Both the position numbers and the translations under genes were made by a program. Below are positions 1 through 9,657 of a DNA stretch of 64,000 nt, one piece after another. The stretch spans positions 1,925,087 to 1,989,086 of the forward strand of contig OX442314.1 of NCBI GenBank assembly GCA_949358305.1, read 5' to 3'. The DNA is from Strigamia acuminata. Its lineage: Eukaryota; Arthropoda; Chilopoda; Geophilomorpha; Linotaeniidae. Each line of letters opens with the position of its first letter. The stretch's first letter is position 1. The notes below the pieces were generated by a model. That model saw only the letters and a program-made list of their open reading frames with translations, searched no databases and was not told where the DNA came from.

Positions 1-789
1 ATTCAACTCCTTCATGATCGGCGTGAGGTGAAAACGATGTTTTTCCATTACTTTCAACAAATCGGCATTGTATGCATATCGAGACTGGTTTTGCACGAAG
101 CAATGGACGTGGTGTCTGTACAATCTACTTGTGTCTCTGTCTTCGTTTTCAACAGTGTTTCTAGTCTTCTACCATACACGTGGATGCGAATGCGGATACG
201 TGACGTGTATCACGTAAATATGACGTGACACAATGAAAATAGGAAAAAACAAATTGTAATTCATGTAATATTTAATTTAAAAAAATTAAATTCAACAGAA
301 AATACATTTATTCGCTCAATTTTGAAAAAAATGTTCGAAAATCAAATTATTTCCATGCAATTAAAACAAATTTACACTTTTTTCAAACATTTCTCAAAGT
401 AAAATTGTGTCTAACAAAAAATCTCACTCCAGATGTAAAATGTAAAATAAACAGAAGAAATTGAGAATAAAAAAATAAAATTGCTGGAAAAAATTTAGTT
501 TATCATGGAAGCGCCATTTTGTATAAAATTAAATCCCAAAATCGCAAGGATTCTGATTCTGAATAAATTTCTGTGGTATAATTTTGAATTTTAATTGTTT
601 ATTGCAAAATTTGGCACAGTGTGCAATTTTTAACTTAATCTAAATAAAATTGTAAAATTAATAATTTAAATAGAATCCATTTTGGATGATGAGGTGCATA
701 TCATAAAGACATACAAGGGGGTGGCTGTTCTGGCAAAAATATTAGTGTTTTTTGCCAAGAAATGAGTGTGTTTGGTTGGGCATAACTTG
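1..789. other. AT-rich intergenic DNA, no gene seen
   Basis: I see no convincing coding exon. The stretch from about 395 to 570 is closely similar to 14597-14775, the 3' flank of the second Prp8-domain gene, so this is the left part of a duplicated block later split by the insertion of the gypsy element. A 66-residue open frame at 28-228 has no recognisable domain. Confidence 0.6.
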
Positions 790-970
790 TGTCATGTATT
801 GTGCCGATGACGTTATTGTTATGCGCCCCCTGGCGAATGAAAATAATATGTTATGTAACTGAGTGCAATTGCACTCACTCATGTTTACGACTCAGCTGAG
901 TAAGGTTAATAAAACGTGAGTTCATTTGTGCACCATCGATGTTGGTTTCATTCAATACGAATACAGTTCA
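790..970 (+). repeat. 5' LTR of the gypsy element
   Basis: 181 bp, TGTCATG at the start and CAGTTCA at the end, same sequence as 5177-5357 by eye. It contains AATAAA near position 911, a plausible polyadenylation signal. ACTTG precedes it. Confidence 0.95.
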
Positions 971-971
971 C

Positions 972-989
972 TGGCGACGAGATGGGATT
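972..989 (+). promoter_or_regulatory. Putative tRNA primer-binding site
   Basis: The sequence TGGCGACGAGATGGGA begins one base after the 5' LTR. TGG is the expected complement of a tRNA 3' CCA end. I cannot say which tRNA without a search. Confidence 0.6.
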
Positions 990-1113
990 AATTGTGATGT
1001 GTTTGTGCGTGTGAGGACGATTTGTGAGCGAGTTTAACCGGGGCGAAGTTTTTGAGTGAATAATACATCGCGACCTTCTCAAGGACGTGTGCGGTGATTC
1101 ATACGAGTGCGCC

Positions 1114-4100
1114 ATGTCGGTTATCGGCAAAATTGGTGAGTTTGACGAAGCAAAAGAGGAATTTTATCTGTATATTGAGCGTGTAAAACATTTTTTCACT
1201 GCGAACGCGATTAAAAGCGACGTGCAAACTTCCACGTTGATGGCGGTAATGGGCCCCGCCACGTACAAACTTTTAAGAAACTTAATGCAGCCAACGGAAC
1301 CCAAGGACTGGACAATGGATGACATTATAAAAAAATTATCTGATCACTACAGGCCTGCCCCAATAATTATTGCTGAACGTTTCAGATTTTTGAAGAGAGA
1401 CCAGCGCGTCGGTGAATCGGTGGCGGCGTACATTGTGGAGTTGAGGCGTTTGGCTTCGACGTGCAACTACGGTACCTTTTTGGACGAGGCCATTCGCGAT
1501 AAATTTGTGTGTGGTTTGGCGTCAGAGGCGACACAAAAACGATTACTGGCGAAAAAGGATTTGAAATTGGCGGACGCTTTGGACACAGCGGCTGCCATGG
1601 AGATGGTCGACCACGACACAACAGAGTTGAAGGTGCCAGTGGCGACCGTGAGTAAGGTGGAAGGAGGGCGCCCTTTTAGGCAAAAATTCGAAAGAAACAA
1701 GGAAAAAAGAACATGTTTTCGTTGTGGTTTTAATCATTCAGCGGATAAATGCAAATATATCGGCGCAACTTGTCATTCTTGTGGAAAGATGGGCCATATT
1801 TCTCCGGTTTGCAGGTCGAGACCGAGCAAGGACGTCAGCATGGACAAGCAGACGTTTCGTGGCGAACCAAAGTTCACAAAGAAGGTGGCTGCGCAGGAAC
1901 CGGAGGAGGATGACAAATATGCGGTTTTCGAGATGTATCCGGTTCATTCGATTGGAAAGTTGGGTAATTGTAAAAAATACGTTGTTCCTGTGTGCATTGC
2001 GGACGCGCCCATCGAGATGGAGCTGGATACGGCGGCGGACGTGACGGTTGTCGGCGGAAAGTGGTTCAGAGAGAATTTTCCTAATGTTGTTTTGGATCCG
2101 TGCCGTATAACTTTGCTCTCATACAGCGGTGACACGGTGGAAATTGATGGCCAAACTGAGGTGGTGGTTACACACGAAGGAGGGAAGTATACCTTGCCTT
2201 TGGTCGTGGTGAAAGGTGACCGCCCGGGCCTTTTTGGCCGAAATTGGATTAAGGAGGTAAAATTGGATTGGAAAAATATTTTTACAGTGATGAACGTGGA
2301 AGTCCCGGATAAAGAAACCACAACTATAGAGGATTTATTAAGGAAGTACGCATCTCTGTTTGAACCAAATAAGGAGCCGATTAGGAATTTTAAGGCGACC
2401 ATCAAATTGAAGAAAGATGCAAAACCGGTTTTTTGTAAACATCGCCCGGTCCCCTATGCTTTGAAGGCAGCTGTGGAGGCCCAGATTCAGCGGCATTTGG
2501 ACGCGGGAATTTGGGAACGTGTGGAGCATTCGAAGTGGGCGACACCATTGGTTAATGTCGTGAAACCGAACGGATCAGTGCGATGTTGCGGCGACTTCAA
2601 GATAACGGTAAACCCACAATTAGACATTGATCAATATCCTTTACCTACCCAACAGGACATATTTGCGACGTTGTGCGGTGGCGAGGAATTTTCGACCGTA
2701 GACTGTTCGGATGCGTATGAACAGATCGAATTGAGCAAGCAGGCCCAGGAAATTCTAACTTTGAACACGCACATGGGTTTGATGCGCCCTAAGCGTTTGG
2801 TATACGGGTTTGCGGGAGCGTCCGGCATTTTTCAGCGGGCGATCGATTTGATCATTCAGGGAGTGAAGCGCGTGGTGGCGTTTCAGGACGACACGATGAC
2901 CACCGCGCCATCGAGACCCGAACATTTGATGGGTTTGGAAAATCTTTTCGAGCGTTTTAAGAGAAATAACGTGTGCCTCAATCGAAAGAAATGTAAATTT
3001 TTGCAGAAGAGGATCAAATACCTGGGGCACATTATAGACAAAGAAGGCATTCATCCCACGACAGAAAAAATTGATGCAATTAGCAAGGTGCCATCACCTA
3101 AGAACGTGTCGGAGTTGCGTTCTTTTCTCGGATTGTTGAACTACTATTGTAAGTTTTTGAGGGGGTTATCAACTAAATTGGCCCCTTTGTACAGTTTGTT
3201 GCAAGATAAGGTCGAATGGGATTGGTCGGAGACGTGCGAGCAGACTTTCCAGCAATGCAAGAACGCACTGACGTCCGAGGCGGTGCTGGTGCATTACGAC
3301 GTGGGTAAGCCGCTTCGTTTAACGTGCGACGCGTCGCCTGTGGGCGTTGGTGCTATTCTGTCGCACATCATGCCGAATGGCGAAGAGCGCCCCGTAGGAT
3401 ATTCATCCCAGACTCTAACTCAGGCTCAACGGGGTTATCCACAAGGGGAAAGGGAAGCTTTGGCAATTGTGTGCGCGGTCCAGAAATTTTATCAGTATTT
3501 GGTGGGTAGGGAGTTCACCTTGGTTACGGATCATTTGCCGTTGGTCGCAATTTTCGGCGATAAACGGGGTATCCCGACTTTGGCGGCCGAGCGCATTCGT
3601 CGGTGGGCATTATTGTTGTCGACTTTTCGATACAAAATCGAGTACAAGAAGGGAAGCGAGAACATAAACGCAGACGTTTTATCCCGCATGCCTGTGACGG
3701 ATGGTGTTGTCGGCATCGAATCGCACGTATTTAAGTTGTCGTTCATCGACGACATACCCATTGTGGCGAAAAACATCAGCGCCGCAACTAGAACCGATAG
3801 GATTTTGGGGTGCGTGATTCGTTATATCGAGAGCGGATGGCCCGGAAGCGTTAAGGATCCGGAGCTCTTGCCGTTTTCGCGTCGGCGTGACGAATTGTCC
3901 ATTGACAGCGGATGCATAATTTGGGGAATGCGTGTAGTTATTCCAGTTAAATATCGACCCCATATGTTGGACCTTTTGCACGACACCCATTCCGGTATGG
4001 TAAAGATGAAGTCGATAGCGCGCGCTTTTGTTTGGTGGCCGGGTTTGGATGCGGAAATTGAGGACATCGCAAGGAGATGCCATGCTTGTCAACAGTGTCA

Positions 4101-5124
4101 GGCCGACCCTCCGGAGGCGCCATTCAAATCATGGTCATGGCCATCCGGTCCCTACGAGAGAGTGCACATTGATTTCGCGGAGTTGCGAAAGGTGCATTAT
4201 TTGATCATGTACGACAGTTACTCCAAGTGGATTGACGCCATACCGATGACAACAACCACGTCCGAGCGGACCATAGAGGTTCTGCGTTGGAGGTTCGCGG
4301 ATTTTGGGGTGCCGGCTGAAATAGTGTCGGACAACGGACCCCAATTTTCTTCTGCCGAATTTGCGACGTTTTTAAGCCTGAATGGAATCAAGCAGACGTT
4401 GGTGCCAGCGTACTATCCGGCCACCAACGGAGCTGCGGAGAGAGCGGTCCGCACTTTCAAGGATTCGCTTGAGCGAATGCTGACCGACGATAGGGACAGC
4501 ACGACGACGAGTCATAAGATTGCGAGATTTTTATCTCGTTACCGTAACACGCCGCATTCAGTCACTGGTAAGACCCCCGCTGAACTTTTCATTCGCAGGA
4601 CTGTGCGTACCCGTTTGTCTTTGGTGAGACCGGACGTTAGGCGCCACGTTCACGAGCAGTTGGACAAGATTCACACCACGCAGACGGGACGCCAGGCGCG
4701 AGTTTTTGAGGTTGGACAGTCGGTGTGGGTAAAGAGGCACCACATTCGTGGCACCGAATGGACACGTGGAACCGTGCAATCGATTCAAAGTTCAAGGACT
4801 TATGTAGTGGTTTGCGGCACAACATCTAGAACGTTTCACGTGGATCACGGGACGCATCATAACACCCCGGCTTACGGGGGGGAGACATTTCAACACGATG
4901 ACGGTGCGGACGAGGAAGACGTCGTTGTGCAGAACGCGCAGCCGATGCCGGAGGTACAGGGCACAGAAGCCGAGGTGAACCCCGCACCAGAACCGCACGA
5001 GGTTCAGCGGGCGGTGCCCCATCAGGAGGATAATGCCCCAGACCGGGAGAACAACGCGGAGCCGAGGCGTGCGGACTTGCACCCAAGAGAGACATTACAG
5101 AAACCGAAAAGACTAAATTTGTAA
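1114..5124 (+). CDS. Gypsy Gag-Pol polyprotein (retrotransposon)
   Basis: The frame gives 1336 residues from the first ATG at 1114; it is also open a little upstream without an ATG. Two CCHC zinc knuckles lie near residues 201-245, the aspartic protease motif LDTAAD near 303, the RT catalytic motif VAFQDD near 589 and the RNase H motif TCDAS near 738. The integrase HHCC zinc-binding module is near 955-995, followed by a DDE core (IDFAE, SDNGPQF, ERAV). An acidic, proline-rich tail follows. Gag and pol are fused in one frame with no shift or stop, so all catalytic modules would be made as one precursor. The protease has DTAA where most elements have DTGA or DSGA. Every expected motif is present, so the element may be autonomous. 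Confidence 0.95.
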   Translation: MSVIGKIGEFDEAKEEFYLYIERVKHFFTANAIKSDVQTSTLMAVMGPATYKLLRNLMQPTEPKDWTMDDIIKKLSDHYRPAPIIIAERFRFLKRDQRVGESVAAYIVELRRLASTCNYGTFLDEAIRDKFVCGLASEATQKRLLAKKDLKLADALDTAAAMEMVDHDTTELKVPVATVSKVEGGRPFRQKFERNKEKRTCFRCGFNHSADKCKYIGATCHSCGKMGHISPVCRSRPSKDVSMDKQTFRGEPKFTKKVAAQEPEEDDKYAVFEMYPVHSIGKLGNCKKYVVPVCIADAPIEMELDTAADVTVVGGKWFRENFPNVVLDPCRITLLSYSGDTVEIDGQTEVVVTHEGGKYTLPLVVVKGDRPGLFGRNWIKEVKLDWKNIFTVMNVEVPDKETTTIEDLLRKYASLFEPNKEPIRNFKATIKLKKDAKPVFCKHRPVPYALKAAVEAQIQRHLDAGIWERVEHSKWATPLVNVVKPNGSVRCCGDFKITVNPQLDIDQYPLPTQQDIFATLCGGEEFSTVDCSDAYEQIELSKQAQEILTLNTHMGLMRPKRLVYGFAGASGIFQRAIDLIIQGVKRVVAFQDDTMTTAPSRPEHLMGLENLFERFKRNNVCLNRKKCKFLQKRIKYLGHIIDKEGIHPTTEKIDAISKVPSPKNVSELRSFLGLLNYYCKFLRGLSTKLAPLYSLLQDKVEWDWSETCEQTFQQCKNALTSEAVLVHYDVGKPLRLTCDASPVGVGAILSHIMPNGEERPVGYSSQTLTQAQRGYPQGEREALAIVCAVQKFYQYLVGREFTLVTDHLPLVAIFGDKRGIPTLAAERIRRWALLLSTFRYKIEYKKGSENINADVLSRMPVTDGVVGIESHVFKLSFIDDIPIVAKNISAATRTDRILGCVIRYIESGWPGSVKDPELLPFSRRRDELSIDSGCIIWGMRVVIPVKYRPHMLDLLHDTHSGMVKMKSIARAFVWWPGLDAEIEDIARRCHACQQCQADPPEAPFKSWSWPSGPYERVHIDFAELRKVHYLIMYDSYSKWIDAIPMTTTTSERTIEVLRWRFADFGVPAEIVSDNGPQFSSAEFATFLSLNGIKQTLVPAYYPATNGAAERAVRTFKDSLERMLTDDRDSTTTSHKIARFLSRYRNTPHSVTGKTPAELFIRRTVRTRLSLVRPDVRRHVHEQLDKIHTTQTGRQARVFEVGQSVWVKRHHIRGTEWTRGTVQSIQSSRTYVVVCGTTSRTFHVDHGTHHNTPAYGGETFQHDDGADEEDVVVQNAQPMPEVQGTEAEVNPAPEPHEVQRAVPHQEDNAPDRENNAEPRRADLHPRETLQKPKRLNL

Positions 5125-5162
5125 ACCTATTGTGATATTTTTATTCTTTTAATTGGCTTTTT

Positions 5163-5172
5163 AAAAGGGGGG
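5163..5172 (+). promoter_or_regulatory. Polypurine tract
   Basis: AAAAGGGGGG lies 4 bases before the 3' LTR, the expected place for the plus-strand primer of an LTR retrotransposon. Confidence 0.8.
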
Positions 5173-5176
5173 ATAT

Positions 5177-5357
5177 TGTCATGTATTGTGCCGATGACGT
5201 TATTGTTATGCGCCCCCTGGCGAATGAAAATAATATGTTATGTAACTGAGTGCAATTGCACTCACTCATGTTTACGACTCAGCTGAGTAAGGTTAATAAA
5301 ACGTGAGTTCATTTGTGCACCATCGATGTTGGTTTCATTCAATACGAATACAGTTCA
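5177..5357 (+). repeat. 3' LTR of the gypsy element
   Basis: 181 bp, reads identical to 790-970, followed directly by the second ACTTG target duplication. Confidence 0.95.
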
Positions 5358-5397
5358 ACTTGAATGTTTTTAATAAATGAAAATATTTTTTTGGCTT

Positions 5398-5492
5398 AGA
5401 TAAAAACTGAATTTTGTGTTCAAAAAACTGAATTTTTGGTCCAAAAACTGAATTTTTGGTCCAAAAACTGAATTTTTGGTCCAAAAACTGAA
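5398..5492. repeat. Short 20-bp tandem array
   Basis: About four units of a 20-bp motif (aaaaactgaatttttggtcc). A related motif with 'tcggtct' in place of 'ttggtcc' recurs at 12690-12776. Between gene 3' ends rather than in an intron. Confidence 0.8.
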
Positions 5493-5607
5493 CTTTGCAT
5501 AACTTTGCAAAATATTAAATCGCAAGGATTATGAAAAAACGGCTGAAGAACAAAATTTAAAACTACAAAAACGCCGGCAACACTGCGCACCGATTAAATT
5601 TTAATTC

Positions 5608-5613
5608 TTTATT
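5608..5613 (-). terminator. Polyadenylation signal of Prp8-domain gene A
   Basis: AATAAA on the minus strand, 17 bases past the stop codon. The same signal in the same context follows the second copy (14795-14800), so both genes have kept a usable 3' end. Confidence 0.7.
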
Positions 5614-5629
5614 GGTTTATATTAATTAA

Positions 5630-6472
5630 TTAAAAGATGTTTAAGAAATCTGCTTTGATGAAACTAAACACGATACACACAAGAATAACGAAAACAAATC
5701 TAGTCGGGCTACCGAGAATTTCCCGGTGGCCTGTGGCCCGTCCTTGACCCTGTGGCCAGAACCATCCAGATTTCTCGGTACTTAATTTGTCCCCAGTCCA
5801 GCTCTGGTTGGCTATAAATCCGTGGAGTTGGCTGAGGGCTTCGGTCCATCCCTCCTTTGTGAACGTGGGCCAAATGTGGTGTGCTTCGATCGGACTGAGC
5901 ACGACAGACATGCGCTCGTTGTCGTTGCTACAACGCAGCCCCGTCAAGATGAGACTGAGACGCCAGAAAGCGGCGTTATGTGAAATGGTCTTCAACCAAT
6001 CGTCGTAAAGGTTGAGAACGACCATTTTCGCTTCGCTGGCTCCGTTGATCAAATCATCAAACTGACTTACTTCAAACAACGCTTGGAAATATAATTGCAC
6101 TTCGTACGCCTTCACCTCGATGACGATGTCGGGCAAATCGCGCAAATGCTTTCGCAACGGCTCGAACGCTCCTTTGCGGGAAACGACAATCCGTTCGGGT
6201 CGTTCCTTCGCCGGCAAAGAACGGATGAGTGCGGACACTTGTTTCGCCGTTTCCCATTTCGCTAGTTCGGGTGAACGTTGTTTATAAGCCGCCCAGTCGG
6301 ACGCGTGAACAATTTTCAAGAATAATTGTCCGGTGATCGAGTTGAAAATGTAAATGGCGCCGTTGATCGGGATAGTCGTTAAATTTCCTTCTGCAGTTCG
6401 GTGCGTTTTGACCCTATAAGCACAAGTGTCGTCGACAAACCAACTAATTTCGTGTGTCAATGAGAAATCCAT
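5630..6472 (-). CDS. Stand-alone Prp8 RNase H-like domain protein, copy A
   Basis: A single-exon frame of 280 residues. Residues about 8-230 follow the RNase H-like domain (domain IV) of spliceosomal Prp8 almost without gaps: WFVDDT near residue 11 (the aspartates that bind metal in Prp8), then EGNLTT, TGQLFLKI, AKWETA, NLYDDWLKTIS and HHIWPTFT. Prp8 itself is about 2300 residues, with large, RT-like, endonuclease-like and Jab1/MPN parts; none is present here. The domain stops after the HHIWP region and is replaced by a glycine/proline-rich linker and a hydrophobic C-terminus (about 15 residues, then K-x-DFLNIF). A close second copy lies at 14814-15656. Lack of introns in an intron-rich region suggests an origin by retroposition; loss of introns is the alternative. 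Function unknown. Confidence 0.85.
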   Translation of the reverse strand: MDFSLTHEISWFVDDTCAYRVKTHRTAEGNLTTIPINGAIYIFNSITGQLFLKIVHASDWAAYKQRSPELAKWETAKQVSALIRSLPAKERPERIVVSRKGAFEPLRKHLRDLPDIVIEVKAYEVQLYFQALFEVSQFDDLINGASEAKMVVLNLYDDWLKTISHNAAFWRLSLILTGLRCSNDNERMSVVLSPIEAHHIWPTFTKEGWTEALSQLHGFIANQSWTGDKLSTEKSGWFWPQGQGRATGHREILGSPTRFVFVILVCIVFSFIKADFLNIF

Positions 6473-6527
6473 AGTTGGGTGTCAGTCGAAGCGTCGGGCT
6501 CTTAATAACCACAGATTGCTCTTGTGT

Positions 6528-6537
6528 CTTTTAAATA
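6528..6537 (-). promoter_or_regulatory. TATA-like box of copy A
   Basis: TATTTAAAAG on the minus strand, 56 bases upstream of the start codon. The box and the 45 bases after it are conserved in copy B (15730-15739), although the adjoining leader differs by insertion. Confidence 0.55.
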
Positions 6538-6639
6538 GTCATAAATGACACGCAGAGGACTCGTATATCAAAACGTTGCACACACGTCCATTCATTCGAT
6601 TATCTCGCAAAACAGTCGGCAGATTAAACGTTTGAATTG

Positions 6640-7390
6640 AACGGAAAAATCACCGGAAATAAGAATTTTAGAAATATTGTGTACTGGAATTTGTAGTACA
6701 CCTCGCAGTACCTGAGATTACGCGAGATCTTAAAGCTGCTGTTTTTGGACGAGATGAGACGTCAAATCAAATACAGTTCGCGCATGTTATCTTGATGCTA
6801 AATTCCTATTGCGCATCCCATTCTGCGTAGACGATTTTCTAATTCCAGTTGTTATTTAGCAGCATTAAACCTAATAATTACGCCTAAAAAATAAACAACA
6901 ATATTTTGGTCGTACAGGTGTAAATTACTTTTAATAATGAGTTTGTAGCTGTTTATTTACTTTATTGATGAAAAATGCAGATATCTCGAGAACGAACGCT
7001 CGGATCGTCAAAAACTAAACACCAAACAAAAGAGCGGAAAAAGAAGCCAGTGAGTCAGAAATAGTTAAAATAATTTATAATGTTCTATAATTCTATAATT
7101 GTATAATTATTTTTTCTTAAGGTCCAGTTTTACTCCGTCAAATTGAGTAAAGCTTTCAAAAACGCACACGGATCCCAGGCCAGAAGGAACCGTCCATTGA
7201 GAAGGATATACGGCCATATTCCGACAGTAGAATGGGAGGTGTTTCGTCGTGCCACCGTAATAAAGCAACATTCTTTAATATTCTGTTCATTTCTGAAACA
7301 TTTCTTTTCCACATTTGTTCAGTTCTATTTCTGAGACCATCCCAGCACTGAGGCATTACGTAGACAGCTTGAAGAGTAGCTGAAGTTTGA
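6640..7390. other. Intergenic DNA without recognised gene
   Basis: Homology to the upstream region of copy B fades near 6612. Small open frames at 7130-7356 on both strands overlap each other and have no domain. I see no exon. Confidence 0.5.
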
Positions 7391-7470
7391 AATTCAATTC
7401 ATTAATGTTGCATCGGAATACGAGCGGCCGTCGTATCGGATCGACGAAGGCCGTAGATACCTGCAATGCG
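7391..7470 (+). repeat. Dispersed structured repeat, copy 1 (5' truncated)
   Basis: Matches 26708-26785 nearly base for base, from GTTGCATCGG through TACGAGCGGCC to GATACCTGCRATGCG. The outer ends GCATCG and CGATGC (CAATGC here) can pair. Directly followed by a TIR fragment (7485-7501) in the same arrangement as at 26800. Confidence 0.75.
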
Positions 7471-7484
7471 TCGAATTTCATTTA

Positions 7485-7501
7485 CAGTAGAACGCCGATT
7501 A
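7485..7501 (+). repeat. Fragment of pogo/Tigger-like terminal repeat
   Basis: CAGTAGAACGCCGATTA preceded by TA, the same terminal sequence as the element at 26800-27357. No right-hand partner was found before the copia fragment, so this end is a remnant. Confidence 0.55.
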
Positions 7502-7547
7502 TTTATGGCAGGGCGCGTCGAGGCAGCAAACGTTGCAGAACACGTCT

Positions 7548-8998
7548 GAGGTTTTTACACCAGATATGTACGAGGAAGCCGTCAGTTGTCCGGACCGTGA
7601 AAAGTGGCTTGACGCCATGGAAAGTGAAATTGATTCGCTTCACGTTGTGGTGATTCGGCATCACCTGAAGAAGTAATTAGCGACGATTATTATGTTACTA
7701 ATACTCGCCACTAGGTCGCGCTAGAAATACCGACTAGACTAACTAGTCTCGTGTTTCTGCGAACCTGCATAATCAAAAGGATTTGCATATGACGTCATTT
7801 CCGGTTAATATATAACACCGATGCTTGACCGGAAACGACACTACAGTTACCACTTTCAGCAAGAGCACCATTTACCTCACCTTTCAGGCCGTTTCACGGA
7901 TTGATCGAGGACCGGTGCCCGCTGACCACTTCAACTGTACAACAGCCACATTTATTTAGCGTAGCCAATCTACGCTAGAATAAATATCCAAACGATATTC
8001 GTTTAATTCGCACGAGAAAGCGAATTCTCGCGTGTTCATTATAACACGTGGAAAACTACCCTAGACAACAACCAGACCACGCGTAGGACTAAACAATTGG
8101 ATCCGCCATTGTTTAGCGGCACATCGTATTCGCAGACGAATCCGAGGACCACCGTAGGAATCATCTACATTCATATTGTATTAGTAAGCGTGTTTAATAA
8201 AGCAGTATTATAACTAGTATTGTATTCCCGAGTATTATTATTTATTATCTTTAACCACAAAGTCGAATCACGACAACGTGAATCAAGTTTGGCGATTGGT
8301 CAAGCAACGGCTGGAAATGAGGACGATCCGCAGCAAGTGGATCTTTAGAATCAAGCTGAATGCAGATAGATCCATCAACAAATACAAGGCTCGTTTGGTG
8401 GTGGTTGGCTATGCCCAACGCCCAGGCATTGATTTTACCGAGAAGTTTTCACCAGTTGTCCGCACAGAGTCTTTACGGATCATTTTGTTTCTGGTTGCGA
8501 CATTGGGTTTGAAGACCAGGCAGTTTGATGTCAAAACTGCTTATTTATATGGAGATTTGGAGGTGGAGATATTTATGGAACAGCCAGAAGGTTTTTCCGA
8601 GGACGAACAAGAAGTTTGCAAGCTAGAACGTAGTCTCTACGGATTGCGCCAGTCTGGACGCTGTTGGAACAGACGCCTGAACGACGAGCTTATAAAATTG
8701 GGTTTGGAACCGTTGACTGACGACGCGTGTGGCTACACTTATGTAGAAAAAGATGGCATACTCATCCTTGAAGTGAAAAAATTTTGGATTGGCTACTGGT
8801 GGGTTTGAAGAAAGTCTTCGAGATCGTGGAGTTGGGCGAGGTCCATTACCTGCTAGGAATGGAGATTCGGGTCCCAGGGGAAGGCATATGGATTGGGCAA
8901 CAGAAATTTATTGACGAAATTTTGGACACCTTCGATTCACAAGATCGTTCAAAGGCCTGCACACCAGTGGTGGTGGGGCAAGATCTCGATATTTTTTA
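7548..8998 (+). mobile_element. Decayed Ty1/copia reverse transcriptase fragment
   Basis: The frame starting near 7548 has the region before the RT of copia elements (YEEAV, EKWLDAMESEIDSL). It is cut at 7645 by a solo LTR and resumes at 8280 in the matching frame with KYKARLVVVGYAQ, DFTEKFSPVVR, FDVKTAYLYGDL and LYGLRQSGRCW. The region of the catalytic YVDD box is disrupted: a stop and a frame change follow, and only the downstream GEVHYLLGMEI block (8830-8990) remains. Upstream gag and integrase parts are absent. This is a dead fragment. Confidence 0.9.
7646..8275 (+). mobile_element. Solo LTR inserted in the copia fragment
   Basis: 630 bp starting TGTGGTGATTCGG and ending CGAATCACGACA, with short inverted ends. 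It is flanked by a 4-bp target duplication ACGT (7642-7645 and 8276-8279). Taking it out with one ACGT restores the copia frame exactly, which proves the boundaries. It holds a TATA-like motif (taatatataac near 7808) and AATAAA near 8199. No internal coding region is left, as expected after LTR-LTR recombination. Confidence 0.88.
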
Positions 8999-8999
8999 G

Positions 9000-9657
9000 G
9001 ATTCCAAGAGCGTCGATCAATGAGCGTATCAACGGATTTTGGGCTCCGTGATGCATTTAATGATCGTTACGACCCCGAGTTCAGCCGTCGAACGAGCTGT
9101 GAACCATACTACGAATTCTCACCAAAAAAAGCGATGACCAATCGTTAAGAAGGTTGTGGGCCAACGAAAACAATAAAACAGCAAGCGCCTGAAAGTGAAA
9201 ATCATCCCGCTATACTGGAAGAATTAATGCTGAATTTAACAATTCCGATGTCATCATAAATGTTTACGAAAGTGGTCAATATACGATTGACCACTTTTTG
9301 TTTACAGTTGGTGTTATTTTGACTATTCATGGACTTCAGTGTTTAAAGATATTGTATGTAAACTATTTTAAATGTATAGAATTCAATAGTTAAGGAATTA
9401 TTTTTATTTTTAAAGAAGTGTCTTTAGATTTAAGGGAGAGAAGATGTAAGATTTGCATTTATTCATTTTTACATTTTTATATAATATATTATTTGTTTGT
9501 CATAGAATCGTAGTGTTAAATTTAAGTCGTTTGAAGTGTGTTTATTTTTAGTTTAATATAGTATGTTACGTGTGTCATTATTATGTGTCATTGTATTGTT
9601 CTTTTGTTAAATAGTTTACCTTCTAAATCTAAACCAACACAAACCCACCGAGAGCAG
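9000..9657. other. AT-rich DNA, no gene seen
   Basis: No coding exon recognised after the copia remnant ends. The only distinct item is the hairpin at 9269-9297. Confidence 0.5.
9269..9297. other. Perfect 12-bp hairpin
   Basis: AAAGTGGTCAAT, loop ATACG, ATTGACCACTTT. No neighbouring gene explains it. Confidence 0.8.

Larger units (their letters stand above)
790..5357 (+). mobile_element. Intact Ty3/gypsy LTR retrotransposon
   Basis: The element has two 181-bp LTRs starting TGT and ending TTCA that read as identical, one uninterrupted gag-pol frame between them, a primer-binding-like TGG motif directly after the 5' LTR and an A4G6 polypurine tract before the 3' LTR. It is flanked by a perfect 5-bp target duplication, ACTTG (785-789 and 5358-5362). 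Identical LTRs and an open frame indicate a recent insertion. The order protease, RT, RNase H, integrase is that of Metaviridae. The RT motif FQDD and the protease motif DTAA suggest the Mag/K02A2.6-like clade, which is an inference. It sits inside the 3' flank of the adjacent Prp8-domain gene. Confidence 0.96.
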
